Positions 31,641 to 44,200 of a stretch of DNA of 64,000 nucleotides are shown one piece after another (positions within the stretch are counted from its first letter, which is position 1; every line of letters starts with the position of its first letter). The translations under genes were made by a program, and so were the position numbers. A model generated the notes under the pieces. That model was not told the DNA's origin and searched no databases. It saw only the letters and a program-made list of their open reading frames with translations. The stretch is from Atriophallophorus winterbourni (taxonomy: Eukaryota > Platyhelminthes > Trematoda > Plagiorchiida > Microphallidae), in assembly GCA_013407085.1 (NCBI GenBank), contig JACCGJ010012949.1, positions 62,001 through 126,000 of the forward strand, read 5' to 3'.

Positions 31641-34065
31641 GTTAGTAGCCTGAATTGGGTTGTTCGGTTGTGTGACGGGTTTTTGTTCGACGGGTCAAGG
31701 TGGCTGTTTTGGAACACGTGATTTCGTCATGTATCAAATAATCCAATATAACTCGTTAACTACACAAGCTAGAACACAGAAATAAGTATCAAAATGCGTA
31801 GCTCGACGTGATCCTTGCAATGATAGCAAGAACCGTAGAATAGTTAGCGATTGAAAAAAGATTGCGCGCGTGAGCAAAGTGTGAAATTTACGCCGAAATG
31901 ATAACTTTGCTGCTAATCCGTTGACAAGAGCAAAACAAATAAATTCCGATAGATATGATCGAAAGTAGCACAGAATTCTTGGAATGAGAGAAATCCAAGC
32001 AGATTCGGCGCAGATATGAGCAGAAGTGTCAGAGCAACAAAAAATGCGACTGCAAAGTAGGTCCAGTGTTCCGTTGGCCAAGACAATAAGAGATCACGAA
32101 CTAATCGTTTTGTGGCCTCCTTCGGTCGATGTTAAACATGGATGTACATCACAAGCGCATGATGGTTTCATGTTCAACAACTCTCCTACAATATCATATA
32201 ATAATTATCTTTGAATATTTGTCAGCCTTATCCCGCACTTGACATAGTGGACAAATACTGAGAAATACGCGCGAAGTCCCGCGATCAACAATCCCAGCGC
32301 ACGACAACTAGTAGACGACATACTCGATAGTGGCGCATTTCATGATTTGCGTCGCATTCAAACGACTCAACAAAAAATGAGAAATTTATGGAAAATGAAA
32401 GATTAATTTGTGGAGACTGATTTGCATCTGAATTGACACAACAACTAGCTGAGTCATCGCGAAAACGTCCTCTAAAATCAACCTGAATGCACGATTTGTA
32501 CTGGATGACTAATTTCACTTTCCACCACCAGCGGAACTCCTTGGACCGAAATCCCGTTCAATAGACGACTGCCGTAGTACGAATAACGAATTCTCGCACC
32601 CGGCCTCGACTTTAATTCATAAAACGTCGATCATACGAAACTAGTACGCAATTTGCAATCAGTAGTGTAGTCACAAAACTTAACACATTGTACATGCGTT
32701 GACCAGGAATTTGGAACATGACACACTATATAAACAAGAACCAACAGCATGAACATAATGAAAAAGGACCAGAACATTGTTTTCTTTCTCACAGACAAAT
32801 GAAGAACGAATGTGTTAATGAAGACACAGGTTAGATCAAGAATGCTGAGCAGCTAATTCGAGATACAACAAATTACCTACGGACGTGCGAAGACTTGGCA
32901 AAACGACTTGAAAACACAATAACCGCGGCTTTGGAGAAATTGCAGTTAATGTGGCAATAGAATATAATGAAAAATACAAGAATGAAGCCGAATTACTCCA
33001 CCAGACTCGCATTCTACTGGCTGAAAAATACTCAAAGAGAATATTCCATAACGCTGCTAGTTTGTATGACAAGAGAATCGAATATCGAGTTATCGAAGGA
33101 TCTGTGAAGAAGACTTTAATAACCGGTAAGAGAATCGAAGCAAGCAGTTCACTCGGAAAAACGATTATTCAATAAATTTATAAATGTAAAGATGGACGAA
33201 AGACAGAAAGAAAAGTGTGAAGAAAATTAATTTTCTGCACGGCCGATTCAAATGGTGCATAGTGTTATATGCAGAACACTCCAGTTGCGGAATGTTATAT
33301 TGGGTACAAGCTGCCTTCTCGGTCAACGCCAACCGTGATGAATAATAATCAATGATTTTGAGTAGCGCGTCGTATACGCAAGAATGGTCACGTGTTGCGA
33401 TCGACCGGTTAGCTGATTGGACGACAGCATGCACATGTTCACGCGGGCACAGACAAGTAGACAGACGCACTCAACACAGGGAACTTTGCAAAGTTTTTCG
33501 ACTTCGTTAGCAGCGAATAGGTATAGGAAATTGTCGATTTTCTGGGCTCCTCTGCAAGACTGTTTAAATTGTAATGTCTTCCACTCTGGCATGAAGGACT
33601 CAAGTTTCCTAAATGGTTTCGCCTCAGAATCTTTGAGATTTGTCGATGCGTCAAGCCAGGATATGTCGTTGCTCACATGCTGTTCTGCATTTTCTTTGCT
33701 ATACCGACGAAGAGCGCAGTTAGGACAAGAAAAGCAGGTATTTACATAGGCAGGGGTTGTCATTATAAGCATTCCGGCCTGAAAACTTTGGTAACACAAA
33801 CAAAGCTTACGATGTGTTAATCCTTATACTGGTTTTTGCTGACGTGTGAGCCATCACTGTAAATTCCAAATGAAAGCTTTAGTCGCGAATAGATTGCTCA
33901 ACATCCGCATACAAGGGTGTAGGCCGACAATCAGCATGACCAAAACCAAATTCCCGGGTCACACAAATGCATGGACTTTCACCATTAAGTTGAAATTTGT
34001 CAGGTTGATCTTGTACATTATTTCACATATCATGACTCAGCTATAGCGGATAACCTTTGACGGGA

Positions 34066-36986
34066 GACCGAATTTCATATCGGGATAGGCATAGTAAATG
34101 CAATCTTGTCCCGTTTGAACTCTCGACTCTGAAGCTAGCGCAAGCTGTCCGTGAATTCAAAAATGATAATAATCATCACCTGCGCGCTAAATGCTAACAG
34201 TGTGTCACCAAAATATGATCCATCCACGCAGGAAGGTGAATGATTTTCTTTAATAACATCCCCGGTATTTTGAACATATCCTAGGTGGATGTATCTTAAA
34301 ATGGAGAAGTGCGTCCTAATGCTTTTCTGCAGAGTCTGCTCACAATACTGCTACTAGGCTGGATGGGCCATGCGTTCAGATGGGAAATGGTCGTATTCCG
34401 AAATCACGCTCACGAAATACGAGTGCAAATACAATGAAATATGCGCGAACTGCCGCGCAGAATTGCAATCACCATATTAGCTATTGGAACGCAGATTTTG
34501 AACATTTTTACGGAAATTAGAATCCCGCAAATACTTTGAACTTCACAACAGCTTTGTACTGTCCCACAATGTCGTAATATTCATCAGAGCCATTATCACT
34601 GGTGCTAAAGAGAAATTAGACAACTTGCAACAAACGTAAATTAAATCCGGAGGATGTATTGTTCTGAATGCTTCCAAATTAATTATAATATTCACAAACC
34701 ATTTATTTTATGAGATTATTCCAATTATTGTTTAATAAAATCTGCGTAATGGGAATTGTTTGAGTATACTCTTTAGAACATTGAGACGCGTCCAGTGAGC
34801 GAACACACGCTTCGATTGCGCACAAATCTTATTACAATCGGACCGAAAGACATCCTTCTTAGTATTTCACATTAAGCTTCACAGTAAATAAATGCTGAAA
34901 CGTGAACAATGGATGTTATCGATATCAAGTATTTAAGGCAAATAAAAATGTCATGTGATTTTGCTTAAATTGTTGCGATCAATGTCGATGTTGGCCAAGA
35001 CAATAAGAGATCACGAACTAATCGTTTTGTGGCCTCCTTCGGTCGATGTTGAACATGGATGTACATCACAAGCGCATGATGGTTTCATGCTCAACAACTT
35101 TCCTACAATAACGCTATATCATATAATAATTATCTTTGAATATTTGTCAGCCTTATCCCGCACTTGACATAGTGGACAAATACTGAGAAATACGCGCGAA
35201 GTCCCGCGATCAACAATCCCAGCGCACGACAACTAGTAGACGACATACTCGATAGTGGCGCATTTCATGATTTGCGTCGCATTCAAACGACTCAACAAAA
35301 AATGAGAAATTTATGGAAAATGAAAGATTGATGTGTGGAGACTGATTTGCATCTGAATTGACACAACAACTAGCTGAGTCATCGCGAAAACGTCCTCTAA
35401 AATCAACCTAAATGCACGATTTGTACTGGATGACTAATTTCACTTTCCACCACCAGCGGAACTCCTTGGACCGAAAACCCGTTCAATAGACGACTGCCGT
35501 AGTACGAATAACGAATTCTCGCACCCGGCCTCGACTTTAATTCATAAAACGTCGATCATACGAAACTAGTACGCAATTTGCAATCAGTAGTGTAGTCACA
35601 AAACTTAACACATTGTACATGCGTTGACCAGGAATTTGGAACATGACACACTATATGAACAAGAACCAACAGCATGAACATAATGAAAAAGGACCAGAAC
35701 ATTGTTTTCTTTCTCACAGACAAATGAAGAACGAATGTGTTAATGAAGACGCAGGTTAGATCAAGAATGCTGAGCAGCTAATTCGAGATACAACAAATTA
35801 CCTACGCACGTGCGAAGACTTGGCAAAACGACTTGAAAACACAATAACCGCGGCTTTGGAGAAATTGCAGTTTATGTGGCAATAGAATATAATGAAAAAT
35901 ACAAGAATGAAGCCGAATTACTCCACCAGACTCGCATTCTACTGGCTGAAAAATACTCAAAGAGAATATTCCATAACGCTGCTAGTTTGTATGACAAGAG
36001 AATCGAATATCGAGTTATCGAAGGATCTGTGAAGAAGACTTTAATAACCGGTAAGAGAATCGAAGCAAGCAGTTCACTCGGAAAAACGATTATTCAATAA
36101 ATTTATAAATGTAAAGATGGACGAAAGACAGAAAGAAAAGTGTGAAGAAAATTAATTTTCTGCACGGCCGATTCAAATGGTGCATAGTGTTATATGCAGA
36201 ACACTCCAGTTGCGGAATGTTATATTGGGTACAAGCTGCCTTCTCGGTCAACGCCAACCGTGATGAATAATAATCAATGATTTTGAGTAGCGCGTCGTAT
36301 ACGCAAGAATGGTCACGTGTTGCGATCGACCGGTTAGCTGATTGGACGACAGCATGCACATGTTCACGCGGGCACAGACAAGTAGACAGACGCACTCAAC
36401 ACAGGGAACTTTGCAAAGTTTTTCGACTTCGTTAGCAGCGAATAGGTATAGGAAATTGTCGATGTTCTGGGCTCCTGTGCAAGACTGTTTAAATTAGTAA
36501 TGTCTTCCACTCTGGCAAGAAGGACTCAAGTTTCCTAAATGGTTTCGCCTCAGAATCTTTGAGATTTTGAGATCGATGTGTCAAGCTAGGATATGTCGTT
36601 GCTCACATGCTGTTCTGCATTTTCTTTGCTATACCGACGAAGAGCGCAGTTAGGACAAGAATAGCAGGTATTTACATAGACAAGGGTTGTCATTATAAGC
36701 ATTCCGGCCTGAAAACTTTGGTAACACAAACAAAGCTTACGATGTGTTAATCCGTATACTGGTTTTTGCTGACGTGTGAGCCATCACTGTAAATTCCAGA
36801 TGAAAGCGAATAGATTGCTCAACATCCGCATACAAGGGTGTAGGCCGACAATCAGCATGACCAAAACCAAATTCCCGGGTCACAGAAATGCATGGACTTT
36901 CACCATTAAGTTGAAATTCGTCAGGTTGATGTTGTACATTATTTCACATATCATGACTCAGCTATAGCGGATAACCTTTGACGGGA
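34066..36986 (+). repeat. unit U3, uninterrupted copy of the 2.92-kb repeat
   Basis: 2921 bases, a reference copy. No rRNA, tRNA or recognisable protein gene. The longest shared frames are a 74-codon plus-strand frame near 35876-36100 (no ATG; begins GTG) and a 101-codon minus frame at 36090-36395. Both are broken in other units, so neither is likely to be selected. The unit contains one stretch reminiscent of coding text (AKTIRDHELIVLWPPSVDVE near 34990), which could be the relic of an ancestral gene or transposon. Confidence 0.9.
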
Positions 36987-37295
36987 GACCGAATTTCATA
37001 TCGGCATAAGCATAGTAAATGCAATCTTGTCCCGTTTGAACTCTCGTCTCTGAATCTAGCGCAAGCTGTCCGTGAATTCAAAAATGATAATAATCATCAC
37101 CTGCGCGCTAAATGCTAACAGTGTGTCACCAAAATATGATCCATCCCAGACAATAACGAATACTTCGCTTTGGGATTTAAAGCGAAGCGAAGTTGCGAAG
37201 CGAATCGAATTTTGTTGAATATTCGCTTCGCTATCGCCATGGCGATGGGCAAAAATAAACTTAGCTAAAAATTCGTTATACTTCGCTTCGCTTAA

Positions 37296-37515
37296 CCCTT
37301 AACTGCCTGAATTATTTTACAAGCGTCACCTAACTTCCGAAGTTTGCTGACAACTGGCGCGCCGCATGGCTCAGCCGTCTCAAACGCGTATCAAACGAGA
37401 GCCGAAAGTGTGCCTAATGCGATACTCCCGACATACGGAAGTGATCTGTCTAATTTATCCTATCATAAACCTTTTAATTTTGTGTACCGAATTTGACCCA
37501 TTCGACCGTTAAGGG
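37296..37515. mobile_element. 220-bp TTAA MITE (piggyBac-like) inside hAT-2
   Basis: TTAA flanks at 37292-37295 and 37516-37519; ends CCCTTAACTG and, inverted, CCCTTAACGG. hAT-1 has the empty site with a single TTAA (near 8275, complement strand), which proves the boundaries. No coding capacity. piggyBac-type elements duplicate TTAA and start with CCC, which matches. Confidence 0.9.
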
Positions 37516-37964
37516 TTAAAACGAAGTGCAAGTTCAAACTTCGTCGTAAACGGGTTATTGGCGAAGTCTTCGCTAAAAGCGAAGAGTGTTCATTTTTGTA
37601 CTTTAATATTTTAAACCTTTGTCTACGGGAAATGTTTTTGATGTTGACACTTGTTGACTTGTTGATAGACAAAGGCCAGACAAGTGCACTCCGATGGTGA
37701 CTGAAGGTACCGACGTAAGCTACTTAGCAACCGATTGCTTGTTTAATTGCTATAAGCTAACATTTGACGTGGTAACTAGAGTTACGGTCAGTAGACAAAG
37801 GGTTGTACTTTTTTGTACTTTAATATTTTAAATGTATTCGCGTAGGTGTGTGGCCGGATGCGAAGGGCGTGGGTGTTTTGATCTGCTTGGGTGTTTGCCG
37901 CTCTGCGTAGGTGCTTGCCGCCTTGCCTGGGCGTTTGTTTCTTTTGCGTGCGTGGTTGGAGGTC

Positions 37965-37973
37965 TATAAATAG
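37965..37973 (+). promoter_or_regulatory. TATA box of hAT-2 transposase
   Basis: TATAAATAG, 35 bases before the ATG at 38008, identical in placement to hAT-1. Confidence 0.55.
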
Positions 37974-38007
37974 GATGAAAATTTAATTGTCTCATCATGG
38001 TCTCATC

Positions 38008-38430
38008 ATGAGCCCCCCGAAGACGCACCTAAAGTCGGACAAGGACAAAGACTCGGCCTCGGCCAAGAAGTTCAAGAAAAGCCCGACCCTCAAGGTCAAG
38101 CTGATGTCCAAAGACCCGTGGACCCCCAAGTCCTCCAGAAAGAGGTCTCCGCAGCCGTCAGATGATGATGATGATGATGACGACTTTCATCACACCACCT
38201 ACCGGCACAAGCCTACCAGATAACCGATCTGGAACTTCTTCAAGAAGGAGGCTGTGAAGAAAGGTGCGAAAGAAAGAGAAGCTCGAGCTCTTTGCCAAGT
38301 CGAGGATTGTGGCCAGTCCATCGCCCGGCCTCAGGGAACCCCCCAAGGCATGGTCGGCCACATCATGTCGAAGCATCCGGACGTTTCTAAGCAGTTTCTG
38401 AACCAGAAGGCCAAGTTGGAGACTGAAAAG
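38008..38430 (+). pseudogene. hAT-2 transposase exon 1 (BED zinc finger)
   Basis: MSPPKT start, a basic region, a run of eight aspartates encoded by a GAT repeat, then WNFFKKEAVKKGAKERE, CQVEDCGQ and GHIMSKHPDV, a complete C2H2 BED finger of the kind that lets hAT transposases bind their ends. A TAA at 38221-38223 replaces the TCA serine codon of hAT-1, so translation would stop before the finger. The exon ends at 38430 before GTGAGT. Confidence 0.85.
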
Positions 38431-38620
38431 GTGAGTTAGACTCAGTTTGACGCAACCTTCGCTATACTTCGTTTAAACTTTGCTATACTTCGCAATAACT
38501 CGCCATATACTTTGTTATAGATCGCTTAGTACTTCCAAATACTGTGCATGAACATCGTTATACTTTGCAATAGTTTGTTGGAAATGAAGCTCAACTGTTT
38601 TTCTTTCTTTTCTTTTCCAG

Positions 38621-38866
38621 AAGAAGCAGCAGCAATCCCAGTCCAGCTCTGGGTGAGTCAAGATCGGGGAGTCATCCAAAACCTCTTCAAGAAGGCTCTC
38701 AGTGACCCCGATCATCCTGTACTACAAGTCCGGCGGCAGCGCCAGCGCTTCCAAGAAAGTACAACCCGAAGTGTCCTATCCAGCTGAGGACCAACCTGGA
38801 GAGTATGGCCTACCTTGCCGGTGCCAACCTTTCGTTCAGCCATGTGGAGAATCGTCACTTTATCAG
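38621..38866 (+). pseudogene. hAT-2 transposase exon 2
   Basis: After a pyrimidine-rich acceptor (TTTTCCAG). It reads KKQQQSQSSSG, a TGA at 38654-38656, then VTPIILYYKSGGSASASKK. A 1-base shift near 38757-38762 moves to NPKCPIQLRTNLESMAYLAG and SFSHVENRHFIR, which joins exon 3 in frame across the intron. One nonsense codon and one frameshift are therefore present. Confidence 0.75.
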
Positions 38867-39044
38867 GTATTTAAAATGACAAATTTGCAATTACAAGTTG
38901 TTACCTTCTTACTTGAAAGATAATTTCGATTTTACTTTGCTATACTTCGCTTAAACTTCGCCATACTTTGTTATATATTGCTATTTTTCGATTAAAATTC
39001 ACTATAATTTGGATATATCGCTATTACCTTCGCTATTATCCCAG

Positions 39045-39619
39045 GTATTCTCAGTCGCAGGACCCGAAGATCAACATCCCCAGGCAGATCATGTTCTCCA
39101 GGCACATCTATACCCTCTTCTTCAAGAATGTCGAGGAAGCCATGGAGAAGAAGCTCGCCAAGGACCTGGCCAACCTCCTGGGAGTTGGATTCACCAGTGA
39201 CATGCGGACCAGCCGCTCCAACCAGGGGTACCTGAGCTTGACCATCCACTACATTGATCCCGACTGGGTCATGCAGAGATTCACCATTGACTGCAGGATG
39301 ATGGTGGGTAGGCACGACTCGGAGGTGGTGGGCCGCTTCCTCAACTCCATGATTGGTGCCATCAAGAACCTCAAAGACAGCATTGCGACCATCATGGTCA
39401 CGGACGCCGAGGCCAAAATGAAGAAAGCTGTGAAGAACGCTGACAAGATCAGCAAGCACCTGCTTTGCGTCGACCACGCAATTAACAACGCCCTCAAGTA
39501 TGCCATGCAGATCGAGGAGGTGGGCGACTTGGTCAAGCTGGTCAAGGCTCTGGCCACCGGGGTCAAGCGTTCTTCGGTCAGGAACGATCTCATGAGGAAG
39601 AAGGCAGCTGACTTGGAAG
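39045..39619 (+). pseudogene. hAT-2 transposase exon 3 (first part of RNase H-like core)
   Basis: Encodes YSQSQDPKINIPRQIMFSRH, GVGFTSDMRTSRSNQGYLSL (catalytic aspartate region of hAT), and a LLCVDHAINNALKYAM segment matching the C-x2-H site that hAT proteins carry in the core. Open throughout. Donor GTGAGT at 39620. This exon is missing from hAT-1. Confidence 0.85.
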
Positions 39620-39789
39620 GTGAGTGAGCGCAATATTCGGTTAACTTCGATACTATTCGCTATATTCGCTATATAATTTGCTATGTTATTCGTTATACTT
39701 CGCTATATTTGCAAAGCTTCGCCATATTATTAGCGAAGCTTCGTTATTATTTGCTATAACTTCGAAGTTCAGAAGTCATTCCTTTACAG

Positions 39790-40585
39790 TTCCCTTCATC
39801 AAGATCGTTCAGTACAGCAAGATCCGCTGGTCTTCAATGTGCATGACCATCACATCCATCGTCCGGAACAAGGCGGTCCTGCTGTCGCTGAAGGATGATG
39901 TCTTCAACACCCCTTCAGACTTTGCGGCCCTCATTCCAAACAAGCTGCAGTTTCAGGACCTGGAAGACATCCTCTGGCCCCTCGAGCAGATCAAGGAGGT
40001 CAGCAAACGTCTCCAGGCAGATGAGACGCCCACCCTGCAGCATGTCGTTCCGGACATGGCCAAGATTGCCATGATGTCCGCCTCCAGGATCAAGCTGTTC
40101 GCCGACTTCAAGGATGCCACCAAGGCATTCATCAAGAAGTTCCAGGAGGAGATCAAGATCAGAGTTCCCGAGCTGGGCAGGAACGTGGACCTCTACCAGA
40201 TTGCGCACTACCTGAACCCCACTCAGAAGGCCGTGTACCTCAGGACCAGGTCTCATGGTCACCTCTTCTACGAGTGCGAGCAGAGCATCAAGTTGCTCTT
40301 GGCCAACTTGGCCCCAGCCGCCCCACCATCCATTCAGATGCCGGAACCCGCTTGCCAAGATCTTGAAGGTTTTCTTCAAGAGCACCATGACCTTGATCTT
40401 GATCTGGAATTGGCCTTTGGCAGCGTCGACCAGTCCCAGTCCCAGTCTCAATCAGCCCCAGTTCCTCCCTATGTCAAGGAGATGAATGAGTGGATGGCGT
40501 CTCCCCTGGAAAAGGAGGACATCGACGTGCTCCAGTACTGGAAGATGAAGGCCAAGAAGCTCCCTCTACTCGCCAAAGTCGCCCA
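39790..40585 (+). pseudogene. hAT-2 transposase exon 4
   Basis: Joins exon 3 in frame (DLE to VPFIKI). It has DILWPLEQIKEVSKRLQADE with the glutamate expected near the end of the catalytic region, then a long helical part and a QSQSQSQS tract before YVKEMNEWMASP. Open throughout. Donor GTAAGT at 40586. Confidence 0.85.
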
Positions 40586-40847
40586 GTAAGTTGTTTCAAA
40601 GTTAAAGGACACTTATTTTCCTTTGGATTACAATTTATTCTCGTTATTCGCCATACTTCGCTATAATATTCGCTAAACTTCGCCATACTTCGATATTATT
40701 CGCTATACTTCGATATATTATTTTCTATTCTTAGATGTAGTATTGCTATACTTTGATATAGTATTGTTATACTTCGAAATAGTAGTTTAACTTTTGCACC
40801 CCCTGGAACCTAATACAAAATACTCAACCTGTCTCATTTTCTTTTAG

Positions 40848-41256
40848 GATGGTCTACGCCATCCCGGTTACCTCGGCCTCACCAGAGAGGGTCTTTTCGG
40901 AAGCTGGACTCGTGACCAAGCCCACCCGAAGCCTTCTGAACAACGAGAGGGTCCAGGAGCTCGTCTACATTCATGACAATTACGAGAAAGTGCTCCCCTA
41001 CGAGAAGAGAATGAAGCTCCGCATCCAGGAGTTCACCAATGGCGAAGGTACTAGCACTCAGAGTCAGCAGCAGCTCAAAGACAAGGATGACCCTGAGGCC
41101 AACCTTGACGATGTCGAGTTTGTCGACACCCAGGAGCTCACGGCGGGGGCCAACTCCCCTCTGACTGGAGGCAGCCGGACAAGTTCCGGCACCAGGTCCA
41201 GGTCCAGAACCCCGGTCTCAGAGACCGACTCAGAGGAGGAGCCTAATTTCCTTTGA
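40848..41256 (+). pseudogene. hAT-2 transposase exon 5 (hATC domain)
   Basis: Acceptor CTTTTAG, then MVYAIPVTSASPERVFSEAGL, the hAT dimerisation signature, and an acidic and serine-rich tail ending EEEPNFL. Open to a natural stop. hAT-1 stops early in this exon. Confidence 0.87.
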
Positions 41257-44200
41257 GAGAACAAGGTTTTGTATATTTCCAATTCCAAAGCTCATGAAAA
41301 AGTCCTCCCTTGTCAAATAAAAGTTCTTTCATGGTCAAAAAATAATTTATTTCGGAATTCGTTTTATTTCAGCGAAGAATAGGGAATTTAAACGAATATT
41401 AGCGAATTATAGCAATTTAAAGTAAGGTTTTTTGTCGAAAACGAAGTTTTGGGGGGACATCGAAGTTGAGCGAAGATTATTCGCTAATATTCGTTATGGC
41501 GAAGTGCACTTCGGATATTCGCTTTGATAGTATTCGCCATTGCGAAGGGCACTTAAAGCTTTTCGAAAATTCGCTTCGCACTTCGCTTCGCTCCAAAAAG
41601 TGACATTCGTTATTGTCTGATCCATCCACGCAGGAAGGTGGATGATTTTCTTTAAGATAACATCCCCGGTATTTTGAACATATCATAGGTGGATGTATCT
41701 TAAAATGGAGAAGTGCGTTCGAATGCTTTTCTGCAGAGTCTGCTCACAATACTGCTACTAGGCTGGATGGGCCATGCGTTCAGATGGGAAATGGTCGTAT
41801 TCCGAAATCACGCACACGAAATACGAGTGCAAATACAATGAAATATCCGCGAACTGCCGCGCAGAATTGCAATCACCATATTAGCTATTGGAACGCAGAT
41901 TTTGAACATTTTACGGAAATTAGAATCCTGCAAATACTTTGAACTTCACAACATCTTTGTACTGTCCCACAAGGTCGTAATATTCATCAGATCCATTATC
42001 ACTGGTGCTAAAGAGAAATTAGACAACTTGCATAAAAACGTAAATTAAATCCGGAGGATGTATTGTTCTGAATGCTTCCAAATTAATTATAATATTCACA
42101 AACCATTTATTTTATGAGATTATTCCAATTATTGTTTAATAAAATCTGCGTAATGGGAATTGTTTGAGTATACTCTTTAGAACATTGAGACGCGTCCAGT
42201 GAGCGAACACACGCTTCGATTGCGCACAAATCTTATTACAATCGGACCGAAAGACATCCTTCTTAGTATTTCACATTAAGCTTCACAGTAAATAAATGCT
42301 GAAACGTGAACAATGGATGTATCGATATCAAGTATTTAAGGCAAATAAAAATGTCATGTGATTTTGCTTAAATTGTTGCGATCAATGTCGATGTTGGCCA
42401 AGACAATAAGAGATCACGAACTAATCGTTTTGTGGCCTCCTTCGGTCGATGTTGAACATGGATGTACATCACAAGCGCATGATGGTTTCATGCTCAACAA
42501 CTTTCCTACAATAACGCTATATCATATAATAATTATCTTTGAATATTTGTCAGCCTTATCCCGCACTTGACATAGTGGACAAATACTGAGAAATACGCGC
42601 GAAGTCCCGCGATCAACAATCCCAGCGCACGACAACTAGTAGACGACATACTCGATAGTGGCGCATTTCATGATTTGCGTCGCATTCAAACGACTCAACA
42701 AAAAATGAGAAACTTATGGAAAATGAAAGATTAATGTGTGGAGACTGATTTGCATCTGAATTGACACAACAACTAGCTGAGTCATCGCGAAAACGTCCTC
42801 TAAAATCAACCTAAATGCACGATTTGTACTGGATGACTAATTTCACTTTCCACCACCAGCGGAACTCCTTGGACCGAAAACCCGTTCAATAGACGACTGC
42901 CGTAGTACGAATAACGAATTCTCGCACCCGGCCTCGACTTTAATTCATAAAACGTCGATCATACGAAACTAGTACGCAATTTGCAATCAGTAGTGTAGTC
43001 ACAAAACTTAACACATTGTACATGCGTTGACCAGGAATTTGGAACATGACACACTATATAAACAAGAACCAACAGCATGAACATAATGAAAAAGGACCAG
43101 AACATTGTTTTCTTTCTCACAGACAAATGAAGAACGAATGTGTTAATGAAGACACAGGTTAGATCAAGAATGCTGAGCAGCTAATTCGAGATACAACAAT
43201 TTACCTACGGACGTGCGAAGACTTGGTAAAACGACTTGAAAACACAATAACCGCGGCTTTGGAGAAATTGCAGTTTATGTGGCAATAGAATATAATGAAA
43301 AATACAAGAATTGAGCTGAATTACTCCACCAGACTCGCATTCTACTGGCTGAAAAATACTCAAAGAGAATATTCCATAACGCTGCTAGTTTGTATGACAA
43401 GAGAATCGAATATCGAGTTATCGAAGGATCTGTGAAGAAGACTTTAATAACCGGTAAGAGAATCGAAGCAAGCAGTTCACTCGGAAAAACGATTATTCAA
43501 TAAATTTATAAATGTAAAGATGGACGAAAGACAGAAAGAAAAGTGTGAAGAAAATTAATTTTCTGCACGGCCGATTCAAATGGTGCATAGTGTTATATGC
43601 AGAACACTCCAGTTGCGGAATGTTATATTGGGTACAAGCTGCCTTCTCGGTCAACGCCAACCGTGATGAATAATAATCAATGATTTTGAGTAGCGCGTCG
43701 TAACGCAAGAATGGTCACGTGTTGCGATCGACCGGTTAGCTGATTGGACGACAGCATGCACATGTTCACGCGGGCACAGACAAGTAGACAGACGCACTCA
43801 ACACAGGGAACTTTGCAAAGTTTTTCGACTTCGTTAGCAGCGAATAGGTATAGGAAATTGTCTGATTTTCTGGGCTCCTCTGCAAGACTGTTTAAATTAG
43901 TAATGTCTTCCACTCTGGCATGAAGGACTCAAGTTTCCTAAATGGTTTCGCCTCAGAATCTTTGAGATTTGTCGATGCGTCAAGCCAGGATATGTCGTTG
44001 CTCACATGCTGTTCTGCATTTTCTTTGCTATACCGACGAAGAGCGCAGTTAGGACAAGAATAGCAGGTATTTACATAGGCAGGGGTTGTCATTATAAGCA
44101 TTCCGGCCTGAAAACTTTGGTAACACAAACAAAGCTTACGATGTGTTAATCCTTATACTGGTTTTTGCTGACGTGTGAGCCATCACTGTAAATTCCAAAT

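Larger units (their letters stand above)
23733..32073 (-). mobile_element. CR1-C, near full-length CR1-like element split by a FAR1-MULE
   Basis: About 5.0 kb of CR1 after removing the MULE at 25061-28426. Minus-strand order: 5' UTR (32073 to about 31720), PHD-like ORF, ORF1, ORF2 endonuclease and RT, and a 3' UTR ending in a TCTTGAA repeat at about 23733-23750 (plus strand CAAGATTCAAGA). The unit reads GATGTTGGCCAAG at the empty site. Only a GTT microhomology is seen at the ends, with no clear target duplication. Confidence 0.88.
19004..34065 (+). repeat. unit U2 of the 2.92-kb array, with two nested insertion clusters
   Basis: Unit text is at 19004-19702, 23507-23732 and about 32074-34065. 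Removing the RTE/CR1-B cluster (19703-23506) and the CR1-C/MULE cluster (23733-32073) leaves about 2.92 kb. The two clusters sit at different unit positions. No gene is evident in the unit parts. Confidence 0.88.
37147..41619 (+). mobile_element. hAT-2, long hAT transposon with five-exon transposase
   Basis: Target duplication ATCCATCC at 37139-37146 and 41620-41627; ends CAGACAATAACGAA and its complement. The transposase is spread over five exons with GT-AG introns whose frames join correctly. It is inactivated by two nonsense codons and one frameshift in the first two exons. It contains a TTAA MITE (37296-37515). Relative to hAT-1 it keeps the 1.4 kb with the catalytic core but has a different segment upstream of the TATA box (about 37830-37960). 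Confidence 0.93.

Noticed and set aside
35876..36100. 74-codon plus-strand frame repeated in several units (also near 32951 and 46205)
   Set aside because: It starts at GTG, has no ATG, and is interrupted in U1 (CGA to TGA near 18043), altered in U4 and stopped in U6. Its conservation equals that of the surrounding non-coding text.
36090..36395. 101-codon minus-strand frame repeated in the units
   Set aside because: Present because the units are near identical. It is shortened or broken in U4, U5 and U6, and has cysteine-rich but non-family composition.
38651..38698. A sixth hAT-2 intron beginning at GTGAGT inside exon 2
   Set aside because: Splicing it out does not restore a frame to the downstream block. 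A nonsense codon plus a 1-base shift explains the data better.
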